Assembly (NCBI RefSeq): GCF_001659605.2
Contig: NC_035162.2
Span: 6,777,248-6,841,247, forward strand
Source of the DNA: Manihot esculenta
Lineage: Eukaryota; Streptophyta; Magnoliopsida; Malpighiales; Euphorbiaceae
DNA: 64,000 nt
Direction: 5' to 3'
Shown: positions 46,007 to 56,803 of the stretch, piece by piece
Position numbering within the stretch: position 1 is the first letter of the stretch
How the letters are laid out: each line of letters begins with the position of its first letter
Position numbers and translations under genes: made by a program
The notes under the pieces: model-generated
The model's input: the letters and a program-made list of their open reading frames with translations, nothing else
Told to the model about the DNA's origin: nothing
The model's database searches: none

Positions 46007-49000
46007 ATGAGAGGAACCCGTCGATCTGCACGATTGACTGGAATACCACCTCAGGACGAGGGCATTGATGCCCGTCCTTCAACATTGCCTAGGGCAATGT
46101 CAAGTAGGTCCAACAGGGACCGAGCAGTGAGAGACCCTAGAAGGTCTTTAGATCTGGGAAGAAGCAGATCAGTCAGAGGAACAGTGCAGGGAGGTATGTC
46201 AGAGGATATGGGGGATCAGATGGATGTTGATCAAAGGAGGGATGGCAGTTTGGGCGTCAGTATGTCAGAAGAGGGTATGGGAGAATCCCAAGGAGGCACT
46301 CAGGCCTCGGGATTTGTTCAGCCACCTCACTATCCGCCCTACACCCAAAATCCCGGGTATTCGATGGGAGGTACATCGGATTACCCTAGTTTTAACCCCT
46401 ACCCCACACAGATGCCATACCCACCATACTACCCACCATATCCACAGTACCCAGTGTACCCACCTCCACCATACTATCCAAATCCAGCAAACCCTACCTC
46501 AGGGGATGCTGTACCTCCACCACCACCAGCACCTACATGCCCAGATACCCAGATACCTCAGCCTAGCTCATCTGGGGGAAGCAAGGCTAAAATGACAGAT
46601 TACATGAAGTTGGGTGCTCCCCAGTTTGAGTCAGGTGATGACCCGTTTGTGTATTTGGAGAAGGTCAAGATGATCACAGAGGAGATCGGAGCTGATGATA
46701 GTAGAGCCATTCAGATGGCTGGTTTCACCTTGAAATGCAAAAAGGCCCGTGAGTGGTTCAAAAACTATGTGAAGCCGAGGGTGGATAGCCTATCGTGGGA
46801 GGAGTTCGCTAATGAATTTGCAGGATGGGCTTTCCCTGATAGTTCAAGGGAATTGAAGATGATAGAATTCGAGCAGTTGAGGCAAACCGATGACATGAGT
46901 GTAGACGAGTATACTGACAGGTTTATGGAGTTGCTGCCTTTTGCTGGGCAAGACCTTAGCACAGACCAGAAGAAGTCGAGGAGGTATATCATGAAGCTCC
47001 ATCCCAGGTATTCCTCCTTGGTACAGTCAGCAGATAGAGAGAGTTTTCACGCCATAGTAGACATGGCTAGGAGAATGGAGGCTAGTGCCATCGTTCAGGG
47101 GACAGTCAAACAGACAGTGGCACAAGCTTCTGGTTCTAAAACTCCGGGTGGGGGAAGGTTAGATCCCTCTACCTTGAGTGCAGCAGCTTCAGGCAGTAAG
47201 AGATGGGGTAAGCCCAAGGGTAAGAAGAATAAGTTCTGGAACAAGGTCAAGTCTAGTCTGGGGTTTGGCAGTGGTTCTAGTTCTGGGGCAGATAATGCAG
47301 CTTGTGCGAAGTGTGGTAGGCCACACAGGGGTTTATGCCGGTATGGGACGACGACCTGCTACAGATGTGGGCAAGAGGGGCATATGTCATGGCAATGTCC
47401 TAAAGCAGTTCCTATGGCACAGACACAGCAGACAGCTTCAGGAAGTGTGGCACAGCCAGTAGCTCCAGCTGCTACACAGGCCAGTGGCAGAGGCAGAGGG
47501 AGAGGGTCAGCCTCTTCTTCAGCAGGGTTCAGAGGTGAGGGTCCGTCAGCTCCAGCCAGGATCTTCACCATGACGCAGCAGGAGGCTAACACATCCAACA
47601 CCGTGGTGTCAGGTAATCTCATCATTGGGTGTTCTGATGTGTATGCATTAATGGACCCGGGTGCATCTCACTCTTTTATTGCACCGAGAGCCGTTCAGAG
47701 GTTAGGATTGATGGTCTCTGAGTTAGAGTGTCCCCTATGGGTCAGTGGACCCAAGTGTGACCCGTCAGTTGCAGAGTCAGTCTGCCAGTGTAGTCCAGTT
47801 TTTATAGAGGGAAGATGCTTGTCCGCCGACCTTGTGGTTCTAGATTTGACAGACTTTGACGTCATTCTAGGGATGGATTGGCTATCTACCCATGGTGCTA
47901 CCTTGGACTGCAGGGACAAAGTAGTTAAGTTCAGATGTCAGGATGGGTCAGAGGTCGTCTTCAGAGGAGACAAGAGGGGTACACCTAGAGGTCTAATTTC
48001 AGCTCTTCAGGCTCGTAGGTTGCTTAGGAGGGGATGTCAGGGGTTTCTAGCTCATGTGAGGGAGTTGGATAGTCATGTTAGAGAGCCCGCCTCAGTGCCT
48101 GTGGTGAGTGAGTTCTTAGATGTTTTCCCAGACGAGCTGCCAGGGTTACCACCTGCTAGGGAGATAGAGTTCGAAATTGAGTTAATGCCTGGTACCAGAC
48201 CGATCTCTATCCCTCCCTACAGGATGGCACCAGCCGAGATGAAAGAGTTAAAAGAACAGTTGCAGGAACTGGTAGACAAGGGTTTCATCCGACCGAGTAC
48301 CTCACCTTGGGGTGCTCCAGTACTCTTTGTGAAGAAAAAGGATGGATCCCTCAGGCTTTGTATCGACTACAGGCAGTTGAACAAAGTCACCATCAAGAAT
48401 AAGTACCCATTGCCAAGGATCGACGATCTATTCGACCAGCTAGCAGGAGCGGGTTGTTTCTCCAAAATAGATCTGAGATCCGGGTACCATCAGTTGAGAA
48501 TCAGAGAGGAGGACGTGCCAAAGACGGCCTTCAGGACCAGATATGGGCACTATGAGTTCCTTGTAATGCCGTTTGGGTTAACCAACGCCCCTGCAGCATT
48601 CATGGACCTCATGAACAGAATATTCAGACCATACCTGGATCACTTCGTTATTGTCTTCATAGATGATATCCTAGTGTATTCCAGGAATGCAGAGGAGCAT
48701 GCCCATCATCTGAGGATAGTTTTGCAGACCTTGAGGGAACATGGCTTGTATGCCAAGTTCTCCAAGTGTGAGTTCTGGTTAAGGAGCATATCATTCTTGG
48801 GGCATATAGTGTCAGAGAATGGAATAGAGGTAGACCCCAAGAAAGTAGAGGCTGTGACTAACTGGCCCAGACCCACCTCAGTGACAGAGATCAGAAGTTT
48901 CTTGGGTTTGGCTGGTTATTACAGGAGGTTCGTACAGGACTTCTCCAAAATTGCAGCTCCTTTAACCAGATTGACCAGAAAGAATCAGAGGTTCGAGTGG

Positions 49001-50998
49001 ACCGATCGATGTGAAGAAAGCTTTGAGGAGCTCAAGAAGAGGTTGACTTCAGCACCAGTGTTAGCTCTGCCAACCAGCAATGAGGACTTCACAGTATTCT
49101 GTGATGCATCCAGAGTAGGCTTGGGTTGTGTGTTGATGCAGAATGGTAGGGTGATCGCTTATGCTTCTAGACAGCTAAAGAGGCATGAGATGAATTACCC
49201 CACACACGATCTGGAGATGGCAGCAGTTATCTTTGCCCTCAAGATGTGGAGGCATTACCTCTATGGGGTAAAATGTGAGATCTTCACAGATCATAAGAGC
49301 CTGCAGCACATCTTGAGTCAGAGAGATTTGAACTTGAGGCAGAGGAGATGGGTAGAACTGCTCAGTGACTATGATTGTAAGATACAGTACCATCCGGGTA
49401 AGGCTAATGTAGTAGCTGATGCCTTAAGCCGGAAATCACTTGGCAGTCTATCCCACATCACGGCAGAGAGGAGACCGGTGGTGAAGGAATTTTATAAGCT
49501 CATTGAGGAGGGTCTACAGATGGAGTTGTCTGGTACAGGTGCTTTGATTGCACAGATGAAAGTAACCCCCGTGTTTCTGGAGCAGGTGGCTCAGAAACAG
49601 CACGAGGACCCAGAGTTAGTGAAGATTGCCAGGACTGTTCAGTCAGGCAAAGATAGTGAGTTCAGATTCGATGATAAGGGGATCCTCCGCTATGGGAACA
49701 GACTATGTGTACCAGATGACATCGGGCTTAAAGGAGACATTATGAGAGAGGCTCATAATGCAAGATACAGCATTCACCCTGGAGCCACCAAGATGTATCA
49801 AGATCTGAAGAGGGTGTATTGGTGGCCAGCTATGAAGAGGGAAGTGGCACAATTCGTGTCAGCCTGCGAAATATGTCAGAGGGTGAAGCTGGAACATCAG
49901 AAGCCGGCTGGAATGCTTAACCCGCTACCTATTCCAGAATGGAAATGGGAGAACATAGCTATGGACTTTGTAGTGGGGTTACCGGCAACATCCAACAGAC
50001 TAGACTCCATATGGGTGATTGTGGACAGACTCACCAAATCTGCTCACTTCATTCCAGTTAGGAGCAACTACTCTGTGGATAAGTTAGCGCAGGTTTATGT
50101 GGATGAAGTCGTCAGACTACATGGGGTCCCGGTATCTATAGTGTCAGATAGAGGGCCCCAGTTCACCTCCAGGTTTTGGCGGAGTCTGCAGAGTGCTATG
50201 GGTACCAGGTTAGATTTCAGTACTGCCTTCCACCCCCAGACTGATGGACAGTCAGAGAGGACCATCCAGACCATAGAAGATATGCTCAGAATGTGTGTGC
50301 TAGATTTTGGCGGTTCTTGGAAGCAACATCTACCTTTGGTGGAGTTTGCCTACAATAACAGCTATCATGCTAGCATAGGGATGGCTCCATATGAAGCTTT
50401 ATATGGGAGGAAGTGCAGGTCACCCGTTTGTTGGGAAGAGGTAGGAGAGAGGTCCTTAGCAGGGCCTGAGCTTGTTGAGATCACCAGCAGGGTGGTGCCC
50501 ATTATCAGAGAAAGGATAAAGACTGCCACCAGCAGGCAGAAAAGTTATGCAGACATCCGCAGGAAACAGGTAGAGTTTCAGGAGGGGGATCTAGTATTGC
50601 TCAAGGTGTCTCCGATGAAAGGGGTGGTTCGATTTGGTAAGAAGGGTAAGCTAGCTCCGCGGTACATTGGACCCTTTGAAGTCCTGCAAAGGATTGGGAA
50701 TGTATCGTACAAGCTGGACTTGCCTGCTTCTATGGAGAGAATCCATCCGGTTTTCCATGTTTCCATGTTGAGGAAGTTCGTGTCAGATCCGGGCAAGGTT
50801 CTTAGCGAGCCTGATGTGGAGATCCAAGAGGATCTCACTTATGTTGAACAGCCAGTGCGGATTCTTGACACTCAGATCAGAAAGTTGAGGAACAAGGAAA
50901 TCCCGATGGTGAAAGTCCTTTGGAACCACCACAATTTGGAAGAATGCACTTGGGAGACCCGGGAGTCCATGCTCCAGCAGTACCCCCACCTCTTCTAA
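46007..50998 (+). CDS. D2 gag-pol polyprotein, complete single frame (Ty3/gypsy chromovirus, Tekay/Del-like)
   Basis: 1663 residues without interruption. Gag has an Arg-rich N-terminus, a Pro/Tyr-rich region at about 105-185, a capsid region at about 240-340, and a zinc knuckle C451-C454-H459-C464. Protease is DPGAS with D550. RT has FIDD with D886/D887. RNase H is CDAS with D1033. The integrase zinc region is H1250/H1257 and C1287/C1290, and its core is D1320, D1381, E1417 (D-x35-E). A GPF module and a chromodomain-like tail (about 1605-1663, PVRIL...VKVLWNHH...CTWETRE...YPHLF) follow. This RT-RH-INT order and tail define the chromoviruses, whose tail is thought to steer integration to heterochromatin. 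The start follows a TTTCTCAG acceptor-like site by eight bases. It is the only copy here with all catalytic residues in one frame, so a candidate helper for A. Confidence 0.96.
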   Translation: MRGTRRSARLTGIPPQDEGIDARPSTLPRAMSSRSNRDRAVRDPRRSLDLGRSRSVRGTVQGGMSEDMGDQMDVDQRRDGSLGVSMSEEGMGESQGGTQASGFVQPPHYPPYTQNPGYSMGGTSDYPSFNPYPTQMPYPPYYPPYPQYPVYPPPPYYPNPANPTSGDAVPPPPPAPTCPDTQIPQPSSSGGSKAKMTDYMKLGAPQFESGDDPFVYLEKVKMITEEIGADDSRAIQMAGFTLKCKKAREWFKNYVKPRVDSLSWEEFANEFAGWAFPDSSRELKMIEFEQLRQTDDMSVDEYTDRFMELLPFAGQDLSTDQKKSRRYIMKLHPRYSSLVQSADRESFHAIVDMARRMEASAIVQGTVKQTVAQASGSKTPGGGRLDPSTLSAAASGSKRWGKPKGKKNKFWNKVKSSLGFGSGSSSGADNAACAKCGRPHRGLCRYGTTTCYRCGQEGHMSWQCPKAVPMAQTQQTASGSVAQPVAPAATQASGRGRGRGSASSSAGFRGEGPSAPARIFTMTQQEANTSNTVVSGNLIIGCSDVYALMDPGASHSFIAPRAVQRLGLMVSELECPLWVSGPKCDPSVAESVCQCSPVFIEGRCLSADLVVLDLTDFDVILGMDWLSTHGATLDCRDKVVKFRCQDGSEVVFRGDKRGTPRGLISALQARRLLRRGCQGFLAHVRELDSHVREPASVPVVSEFLDVFPDELPGLPPAREIEFEIELMPGTRPISIPPYRMAPAEMKELKEQLQELVDKGFIRPSTSPWGAPVLFVKKKDGSLRLCIDYRQLNKVTIKNKYPLPRIDDLFDQLAGAGCFSKIDLRSGYHQLRIREEDVPKTAFRTRYGHYEFLVMPFGLTNAPAAFMDLMNRIFRPYLDHFVIVFIDDILVYSRNAEEHAHHLRIVLQTLREHGLYAKFSKCEFWLRSISFLGHIVSENGIEVDPKKVEAVTNWPRPTSVTEIRSFLGLAGYYRRFVQDFSKIAAPLTRLTRKNQRFEWTDRCEESFEELKKRLTSAPVLALPTSNEDFTVFCDASRVGLGCVLMQNGRVIAYASRQLKRHEMNYPTHDLEMAAVIFALKMWRHYLYGVKCEIFTDHKSLQHILSQRDLNLRQRRWVELLSDYDCKIQYHPGKANVVADALSRKSLGSLSHITAERRPVVKEFYKLIEEGLQMELSGTGALIAQMKVTPVFLEQVAQKQHEDPELVKIARTVQSGKDSEFRFDDKGILRYGNRLCVPDDIGLKGDIMREAHNARYSIHPGATKMYQDLKRVYWWPAMKREVAQFVSACEICQRVKLEHQKPAGMLNPLPIPEWKWENIAMDFVVGLPATSNRLDSIWVIVDRLTKSAHFIPVRSNYSVDKLAQVYVDEVVRLHGVPVSIVSDRGPQFTSRFWRSLQSAMGTRLDFSTAFHPQTDGQSERTIQTIEDMLRMCVLDFGGSWKQHLPLVEFAYNNSYHASIGMAPYEALYGRKCRSPVCWEEVGERSLAGPELVEITSRVVPIIRERIKTATSRQKSYADIRRKQVEFQEGDLVLLKVSPMKGVVRFGKKGKLAPRYIGPFEVLQRIGNVSYKLDLPASMERIHPVFHVSMLRKFVSDPGKVLSEPDVEIQEDLTYVEQPVRILDTQIRKLRNKEIPMVKVLWNHHNLEECTWETRESMLQQYPHLF

Positions 50999-51108
50999 GG
51001 TTAGTTGAGATGTGTTCCATGTGCTATATGTGGTATGTTATGTTTGTTTCGCTATGCATGTACTAGTTGAGGAACATTCGGGGACGAATGTTCTTAAGGG
51101 GGGGAGAA

Positions 51109-52545
51109 TGTAATACCCGGCTAGACTCCGGTATCGGAATTCCTACCGTCCGGTGGAATTTGGGTGTCGGAAACCTCTAGAAGGGTAAAAGCATGTTTTT
51201 ATAAAATGTTTTCATGTATTTTAATGTTTTAAGTATGATTTTAAATAAGTTTTTGCATGAAAATTCTTTAAGGAAAAACCCAGGTTCGGCCGCCGAAACT
51301 CACTTTCGGCCGCCGAACATGCATGGACTTTGGGAGGCACGTTAGGCCCCCGAAAGTCTAAGTGAGGGAAGTGCAGGTTCGGCCGCCGAACCTTATGTTC
51401 GGCCGCCGAACATTGCATGGATGCGGAGGCACATTCGGCCCCCGAACGTGGCCTGGCCAGCCACTATAAAAGGGTCCCCTTGGTCCGCACGGGCGAGCTT
51501 TTTCTCTCCCATTGTCGGCCAAGGTGAGTCTCCACCGTTCCTCCCTCGATCTTGAGTGTTTCCTCTAGATCTTTCATGGTTTTAACAAGTTTATAACTTT
51601 GTTTTGAAGATTTGTGAGCTTTGAGCAAGTTTTGAGTGCTTGGAGGTTCAAAGAGCTTAATCTCTCCATCTCCAAGCTAGGATCGCTTTCCTCTCGTTTC
51701 TTCAAGAGGTAAGGGTCGATCTTGAACCCTTTTTATGTTTTAAACAAGTTTTAAGTAAGATCTATGGGTAGAAATGCATGTTAGGACATATGTTGAGTTT
51801 ATGGGTTTTGATGATGTTTGAGCAATGTAGCTTGATTGTGTGTGAATGAAGTGTTGTAGATGGGGTATATGCATGTTTGAGACCCCTAGGAACTTGTATG
51901 TGTGTTTTGGTTGAGAAATATGCATGATCTATGGTTTTGGGAGGCAGGAGGTTCATTTGAACCAAGTTTCTGCCGTTTGGCAGAAACCAGGTTCGGCAGC
52001 CGAAGGGAGTTTCGGCCGCCGAACCCCTCTTGTGAAGGCAGCTTTCGGCTGCCGAAGGTGCCCCCGAAAAGAGACTTTCGTCTCTGTCTGGCACTTTCGG
52101 CCGCCGAAGGTGCCGCCGAACCTAGCTGAGTTTCGTCTCTGTCCAGGACTTTCGGCCGCCGAAGGTGCCGCCGAAGGTGCCCTGTTCAGCCATTTCATGC
52201 ATATTTTCTGTGATGTTTTCATGATGTTTTAGGGGGTTTTTGGGGGATATATTAGAGTTGTGTTTATATATGTTTGGTCCCTCATTGGAGTCCACCTGTG
52301 TAGGTTCGGACCCGAGGAACCGAGGACCCCAGCAGTGAGTGAGCTGCTTCAGTGTCTGGTCAGAGCTAACCAGAGGTGAGTGGAAACAAGCTTAATGTTT
52401 TAAATCAAGCAATTAAATGTTTTGAGCATGTTTCATGCATCATGATGACATGTAATAGGCTGATTGCATTAGTTCACGAATATGTCGCATTGCATTTTAT
52501 TTTGTGGTTGTGGGTGAATGCTGTATGATCCAATTAGTCCACGAG
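51109..52545 (+). repeat. Gypsy D LTR3, broken off in its minisatellite
   Basis: It closely matches LTR2 from its first base up to the first 56-bp unit (about 52540) and then breaks down into the mosaic seam. No LTR end or primer site follows. Confidence 0.88.
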
Positions 52546-53000
52546 ACTTTGTATATGATATGACAGGAAGACCAGGACCCCATGCTACGGCCTGGCTTGA
52601 GATCGATTATCATGCATGGCACCGCAGGAAAGAGTTTCAGGAGGGGGATCAGGACCCCATGCTACGGCCTGGCACGAGGCTTTATATATGGTAAAAAGGG
52701 TAAGCTAGCTCCGCCATGCTTTGGCCTGCAAAGATTTATGTATGTTATGACAGGACTTGCCTGCTTCTATGGAAAGAATCCATCCGGTTTTCCATGTTTC
52801 CATGTTGAGGAAGTTCGTGTCAGATCCGGGCAAGGTTCTTAGCGAGCCTGATGTGGAGATCCAAGAGGATATCACGTATGTTGAACAGCCAGTGCGGATT
52901 CTTGATACTAGATCAGAAAGTTGAGGAACAAGGAAATCCCGATGGTGAAAGTCCTTTGGAACCACCACAATCTCCCCTAACCCCACTTGGGAGACCCGGG
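52546..53000. other. Mosaic seam: LTR minisatellite blended with pol 3' sequence
   Basis: Alternating 10-60 bp pieces match the 56-bp LTR units (ACCCCATGCTACGGCCTGG) and the integrase C-terminal coding region (GAGTTTCAGGAGGGGGATC, GGGTAAGCTAGCTCCGC). Near 52975 the word TCTCCCCTAACCCC, typical of the LTR, sits inside the pol tail. The pol tail is otherwise recognisable from about 52745 to 53034. Confidence 0.65.
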
Positions 53001-53146
53001 AGTCCATGCTCCAGAAGAAACCCCACCTCTTCTAAGGTTAGTTGAGATGTGTTCCATGTGCTATATGTGCGTATGTTATGTTTGTTTCGCTATGTATGTA
53101 CTAGTTGGGGAACATTCGGGGACGAATGTTCTTAAGGGGGGGAGAA
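52745..53146 (+). pseudogene. Gypsy D pol 3' end fragment and polypurine tract
   Basis: It carries the sequence for the integrase C-terminus and tail (compare 50720-50998), with several indels, then the usual 3' untranslated stretch and GGGGGGGAGA before LTR4. It has no upstream coding sequence and is not expressible. Confidence 0.8.
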
Positions 53147-55469
53147 TGTAATACCCGGCTAGACTCCGGTATCGGAATTCCTACCGTCCGGTGGAATTTG
53201 GGTGTCGGAAACCTCTAGAAGGGTAAAAGCATGTTTTTTATAAAATGTTTTCATGTATTTTAATGTTTTAAGTATGATTTTAAATAAATTTTTGCATGAA
53301 AATTCTTTAAGGAAAAACTCAGGTTCGGCCGCCGAAACTCACTTTCGGCCGCCGAACATGCATGGACTTTGGGAGGCACGTTAGGCCCCCGAAAGTCTAA
53401 GTGAGGGAAGTGCAGGTTCGGCCGCCGAACCTTATGTTCGGCCGCCGAACATTGCATGGATGCGGAGGCACATTCGGCCCCCGAACGTGGCCTGGCCAGC
53501 CACTATAAAAGGGTCCCCTTGGTCCGCACGGGCGAGCTTTTTCTCTCCCATTGTCGGCCAAGGTGAGTCTCCACCGTTCCTCCCTCGATCTTGAGTGTTT
53601 CCTCTAGATCTTTCATGGTTTTAACAAGTTTATAACCTTGTTTTGAAGATTTGTGAGCTTTGAGCAAGCTTTGAGTGCTTGGAGGTTCAAAGAGCTTAAT
53701 CTCTCCATCTCCAAGCTAGGATCGCTTTCCTCTCGTTTCTTCAAGAGGTAAGGGTCGATCTTGAACCCTTTTTATGTTTTAAACAAGTTTTAAGTAAGAT
53801 CTATGGGTAGAAATGCATGTTAGGACATATGTTGAGTTTATGGGTTTTGATGAAGTTTGAGCAATGTAGCTTGTTTGTGTGTGAATGAAGTGTTGTAGAT
53901 GGGGTATATGCATGTTTGAGACCCCTAGGAACTTGTATGCGTGTTTTGGTTGAGAAATATGCATGATCTATGGTTTTGGGAGGCAGGAGGTTCATTTGAA
54001 CCAAGTTTCTGCCGTTTGGCAGAAACCAGGTTCGGCAGCCGAAGGGAGTTTCGGCCGCCGAACCCCTCTTGTGAAGGCAGCTTTCGGCTGCCGAAGGTGC
54101 CCCCGAAAAGAGACTTTCGCCTCTGTCTGGCACTTTCGGCCGCCGAAGGTGCCGCCGAACCTAGCTGAGTTTCGTCTCTGTCCAGGACTTTCGGCCGCCG
54201 AAGGTGCCGCCGAAGGTGCCCTGTTCAGCCGTTTCATGCATATTTTCTGTGATGTTTTCATGATGTTTTAGGGGGTTTTTGGGGGATGTATTAGAGTTGT
54301 GTTTATATATGTTTGGTCCCTCATTGGAGTCCACCTGTGTAGGTCCGGACCCGAGGAACCGAGGACCCCAGCAGTGAGTGAGCTGCTTCAGTGTCTGGTC
54401 AGAGCTAACCAGAGGTGAGTGGAAACAAGCTTAATGTTTTAAATCAAGCAATTAAATGTTTTGAGCATGTTTCATGCATCATGATGACATGTAATAGGCT
54501 GATTGCATTAGTTCACGAATATGTCGCATTGCATTTTATTTTGTGGTTGTGGGTGAATGCTGTATGATCCAATTAGTCCACGAGACTTTATATATGATAT
54601 GACAGGAAGACCAGGACCCCATGCTACGGCCTGGCACGAGACTTTATATATGATATGACAGGAAGACCAGGACCCCATGCTACGGCCTGGCACGAGACTT
54701 TATATATGATATGACAGGAAGACCAGGACCCCATGCTACGGCCTGGCACGAGGCTTTATATATGATATGACAGGAAGACCAGGACCCCATGCTACGGCCT
54801 GGCACGAGACTTTATGTATGTTATGACAGGAAGACCAGGACCCCATGCTACGGCCTGGCACGAGACTATGTTGGGACTAATTGGTGACAGGTTCACCCTT
54901 GATGTGGATTGTCTGTGATATGATGCATTTCATGAAAGCATGAACTTTAATATAATGTTTTCAGTTTCTGCTCACTGGGCTTTTAGCTCACCCCTCTCCC
55001 CTAACCCCAGGTTTGCAGGTACGGGATTGATAGAGAAGAAAAGAAGAAAAAAGTCATATGTATGTAATAGCTAGAGTTTGTGGACATGACAAATGATAAG
55101 AATGTAATTATGTTATTGAGGATAGAGTTGTGCTTGACCATAGTATATGTTAATCCCTTGGTATGTACATGATCTTATTTTATGATGTATATGTGAACCA
55201 ACTCAACACAGGATATGTATAGCCCTTGAGGCTTTGTTGAAATCCCACAGAGGGATTAATGTTTATGTATATGATGAATATAGTGCATGCACAGGTTGAG
55301 TTTGGTGAATGAAGAAAAGAAAAGTTTTTAATTCTTATGTATGTTTGTTGATCATGTATGGGATTAAACAGATAAACAGGATGTATGTTAGGCTTGCTAC
55401 GGGTCCCGGCGGCCTTACGCCGATCTGGATCCTAGCGCCGGTAACGGTCCGGATTTCCGGGGCGTTACA
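53147..55469 (+). repeat. Gypsy D LTR4
   Basis: It is 2323 bp, the same length as LTR1, and I saw no difference from it, including five 56-bp units at 54579-54858. It is followed by a normal primer site and leader. Confidence 0.92.
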
Positions 55470-55721
55470 GAGTGGTATCAGAGCCCTAGGTTCATATGGT
55501 CGGACCTAGAGTGTCGGGCTCATAGATGTTATAGAAGGTCAAGCACAATAGGCAAAAATCATGTCCACTAGGATAGGATGTAGAGTCCTGTCTTGCTATG
55601 ATTGTATGATATGCCATGATGATATGCTATGTGTGTAATGTAGCTGTGAGGTTCATGCTTGCCGACATGAACCATTTAATGCTAATGTTTATGTGATGTT
55701 TACTGTTTCTCAGAAAACAGG

Positions 55722-56173
55722 ATGAGAGGAACCCGTCGATCTGCACGATTGACTGGAATACCACCTCAGGACGAGGGCATTGATGCCCGTCCTTCAACAT
55801 TGCCTAGGGCAATGTCGAGTAGGTCCAACAGGGACCGAGCAGTGAGAGACCCTAGAAGGTCTTTAGATCTGGGAAGAAGCAGATCAGTCAGAGGAACAGT
55901 GCAGGGAGGTATGTCAGAGGATATGGGGGATCAGATGGATGTTGATCAAAGGAGGGATGGCAGTTTGGGCGTCAGTATGTCAGAAGAGGGTATGGGAGAA
56001 TCCCAAGGAGGCACTCAGGCCTCGGGATTTGTTCAGCCACCTCACTATCCGCCCTACACCCAAAATCCCGGGTATTCGATGGGAGGTACATCGGATTACC
56101 CTAGTTTTAACCCCTACCCCACACAGATGCCATACCCACCATACTACCCACCATATCCACAGTACCCGGTGTG
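55722..56173 (+). pseudogene. D3 gag N-terminal fragment
   Basis: The first 150 or so residues of gag match D1 rather than D2 at the silent sites where these differ. It is cut off in the Pro/Tyr-rich region after CAGTACCCGGTGT, where the sequence passes directly into the inverted gypsy C LTR at 56175. Confidence 0.9.
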
Positions 56174-56174
56174 A

Positions 56175-56571
56175 GAGAAAGCTCGCCCATTTCGGCTAAG
56201 TGCCCCATTTATAGGTGGCTGGCCAGGCCACGTTCGGGGACCGAATGTGCCTCCGCATCCATGCAATGTTCGGCGGCCGAACTTGGCTTTCGGCGGCCGA
56301 ACCTGGACTGCCCTCACTCATGCTTTCGGGGGCCTAACGTGCCTCCAAAACGCATGCATGTTCGGCGGCCGAACTTGACTTTCGGCGGCCGAACCTGGGT
56401 TTTCCTCCAATGCTATTTTCATGCAAAAACTCATTTAATTTAATACTTAAAATCATTAAGATTCATGAAAACATTTTATAAAACATGTCTTTACCCTTCT
56501 AGAAGTTCTCGACATCCGAAATTCCACCGGACGGTAGGAATTCCGATACCGGAGTCTAGCCGGGTATTACA
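56175..56571 (-). repeat. Gypsy C 3' LTR, proximal part
   Basis: It matches 62612-63008 with few differences. It abuts D3 gag at 56173-56175 and the polypurine tract of C at 56572. Confidence 0.88.
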
Positions 56572-56803
56572 TTCTCCCCCCCTTAAGAACATTCGTCCCC
56601 GAATGTTCCTCACTAGCACATATAGCATGGCAAAGAACATAACACACATACAAGGCGCATAAACACATAGGGATCTAACCTTAAAAGAGATGAGGGTACT
56701 GCTGGAGCATAGACTCCCGTGTCTCCCAAGTGCATTCCTCTAAATTGTGGTGGTTCCACAGGACTTTCACCATCGGGATTTCCTTGTTTCTTAACTTTCT
56801 GAT

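Larger units (their letters stand above)
35777..56173 (+). mobile_element. Tandem array of gypsy D copies sharing LTRs
   Basis: The order is LTR1 (35777-38099), D1 gag-pol, LTR2 (43457-45754), D2 gag-pol, LTR3 (51109 to about 52545), a mosaic seam (about 52545-53000), pol 3' end and purine tract, LTR4 (53147-55469), and a D3 gag fragment ending at 56173. LTR2 and LTR3 match closely, and so do LTR1 and LTR4. LTR1 and LTR2 differ in minisatellite copy number (5 against 4) and by an insert of about 31 bp. There is no right-hand target duplication. LTR-LTR unequal recombination could make such an array, but the seam makes misassembly a serious alternative. Confidence 0.8.
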
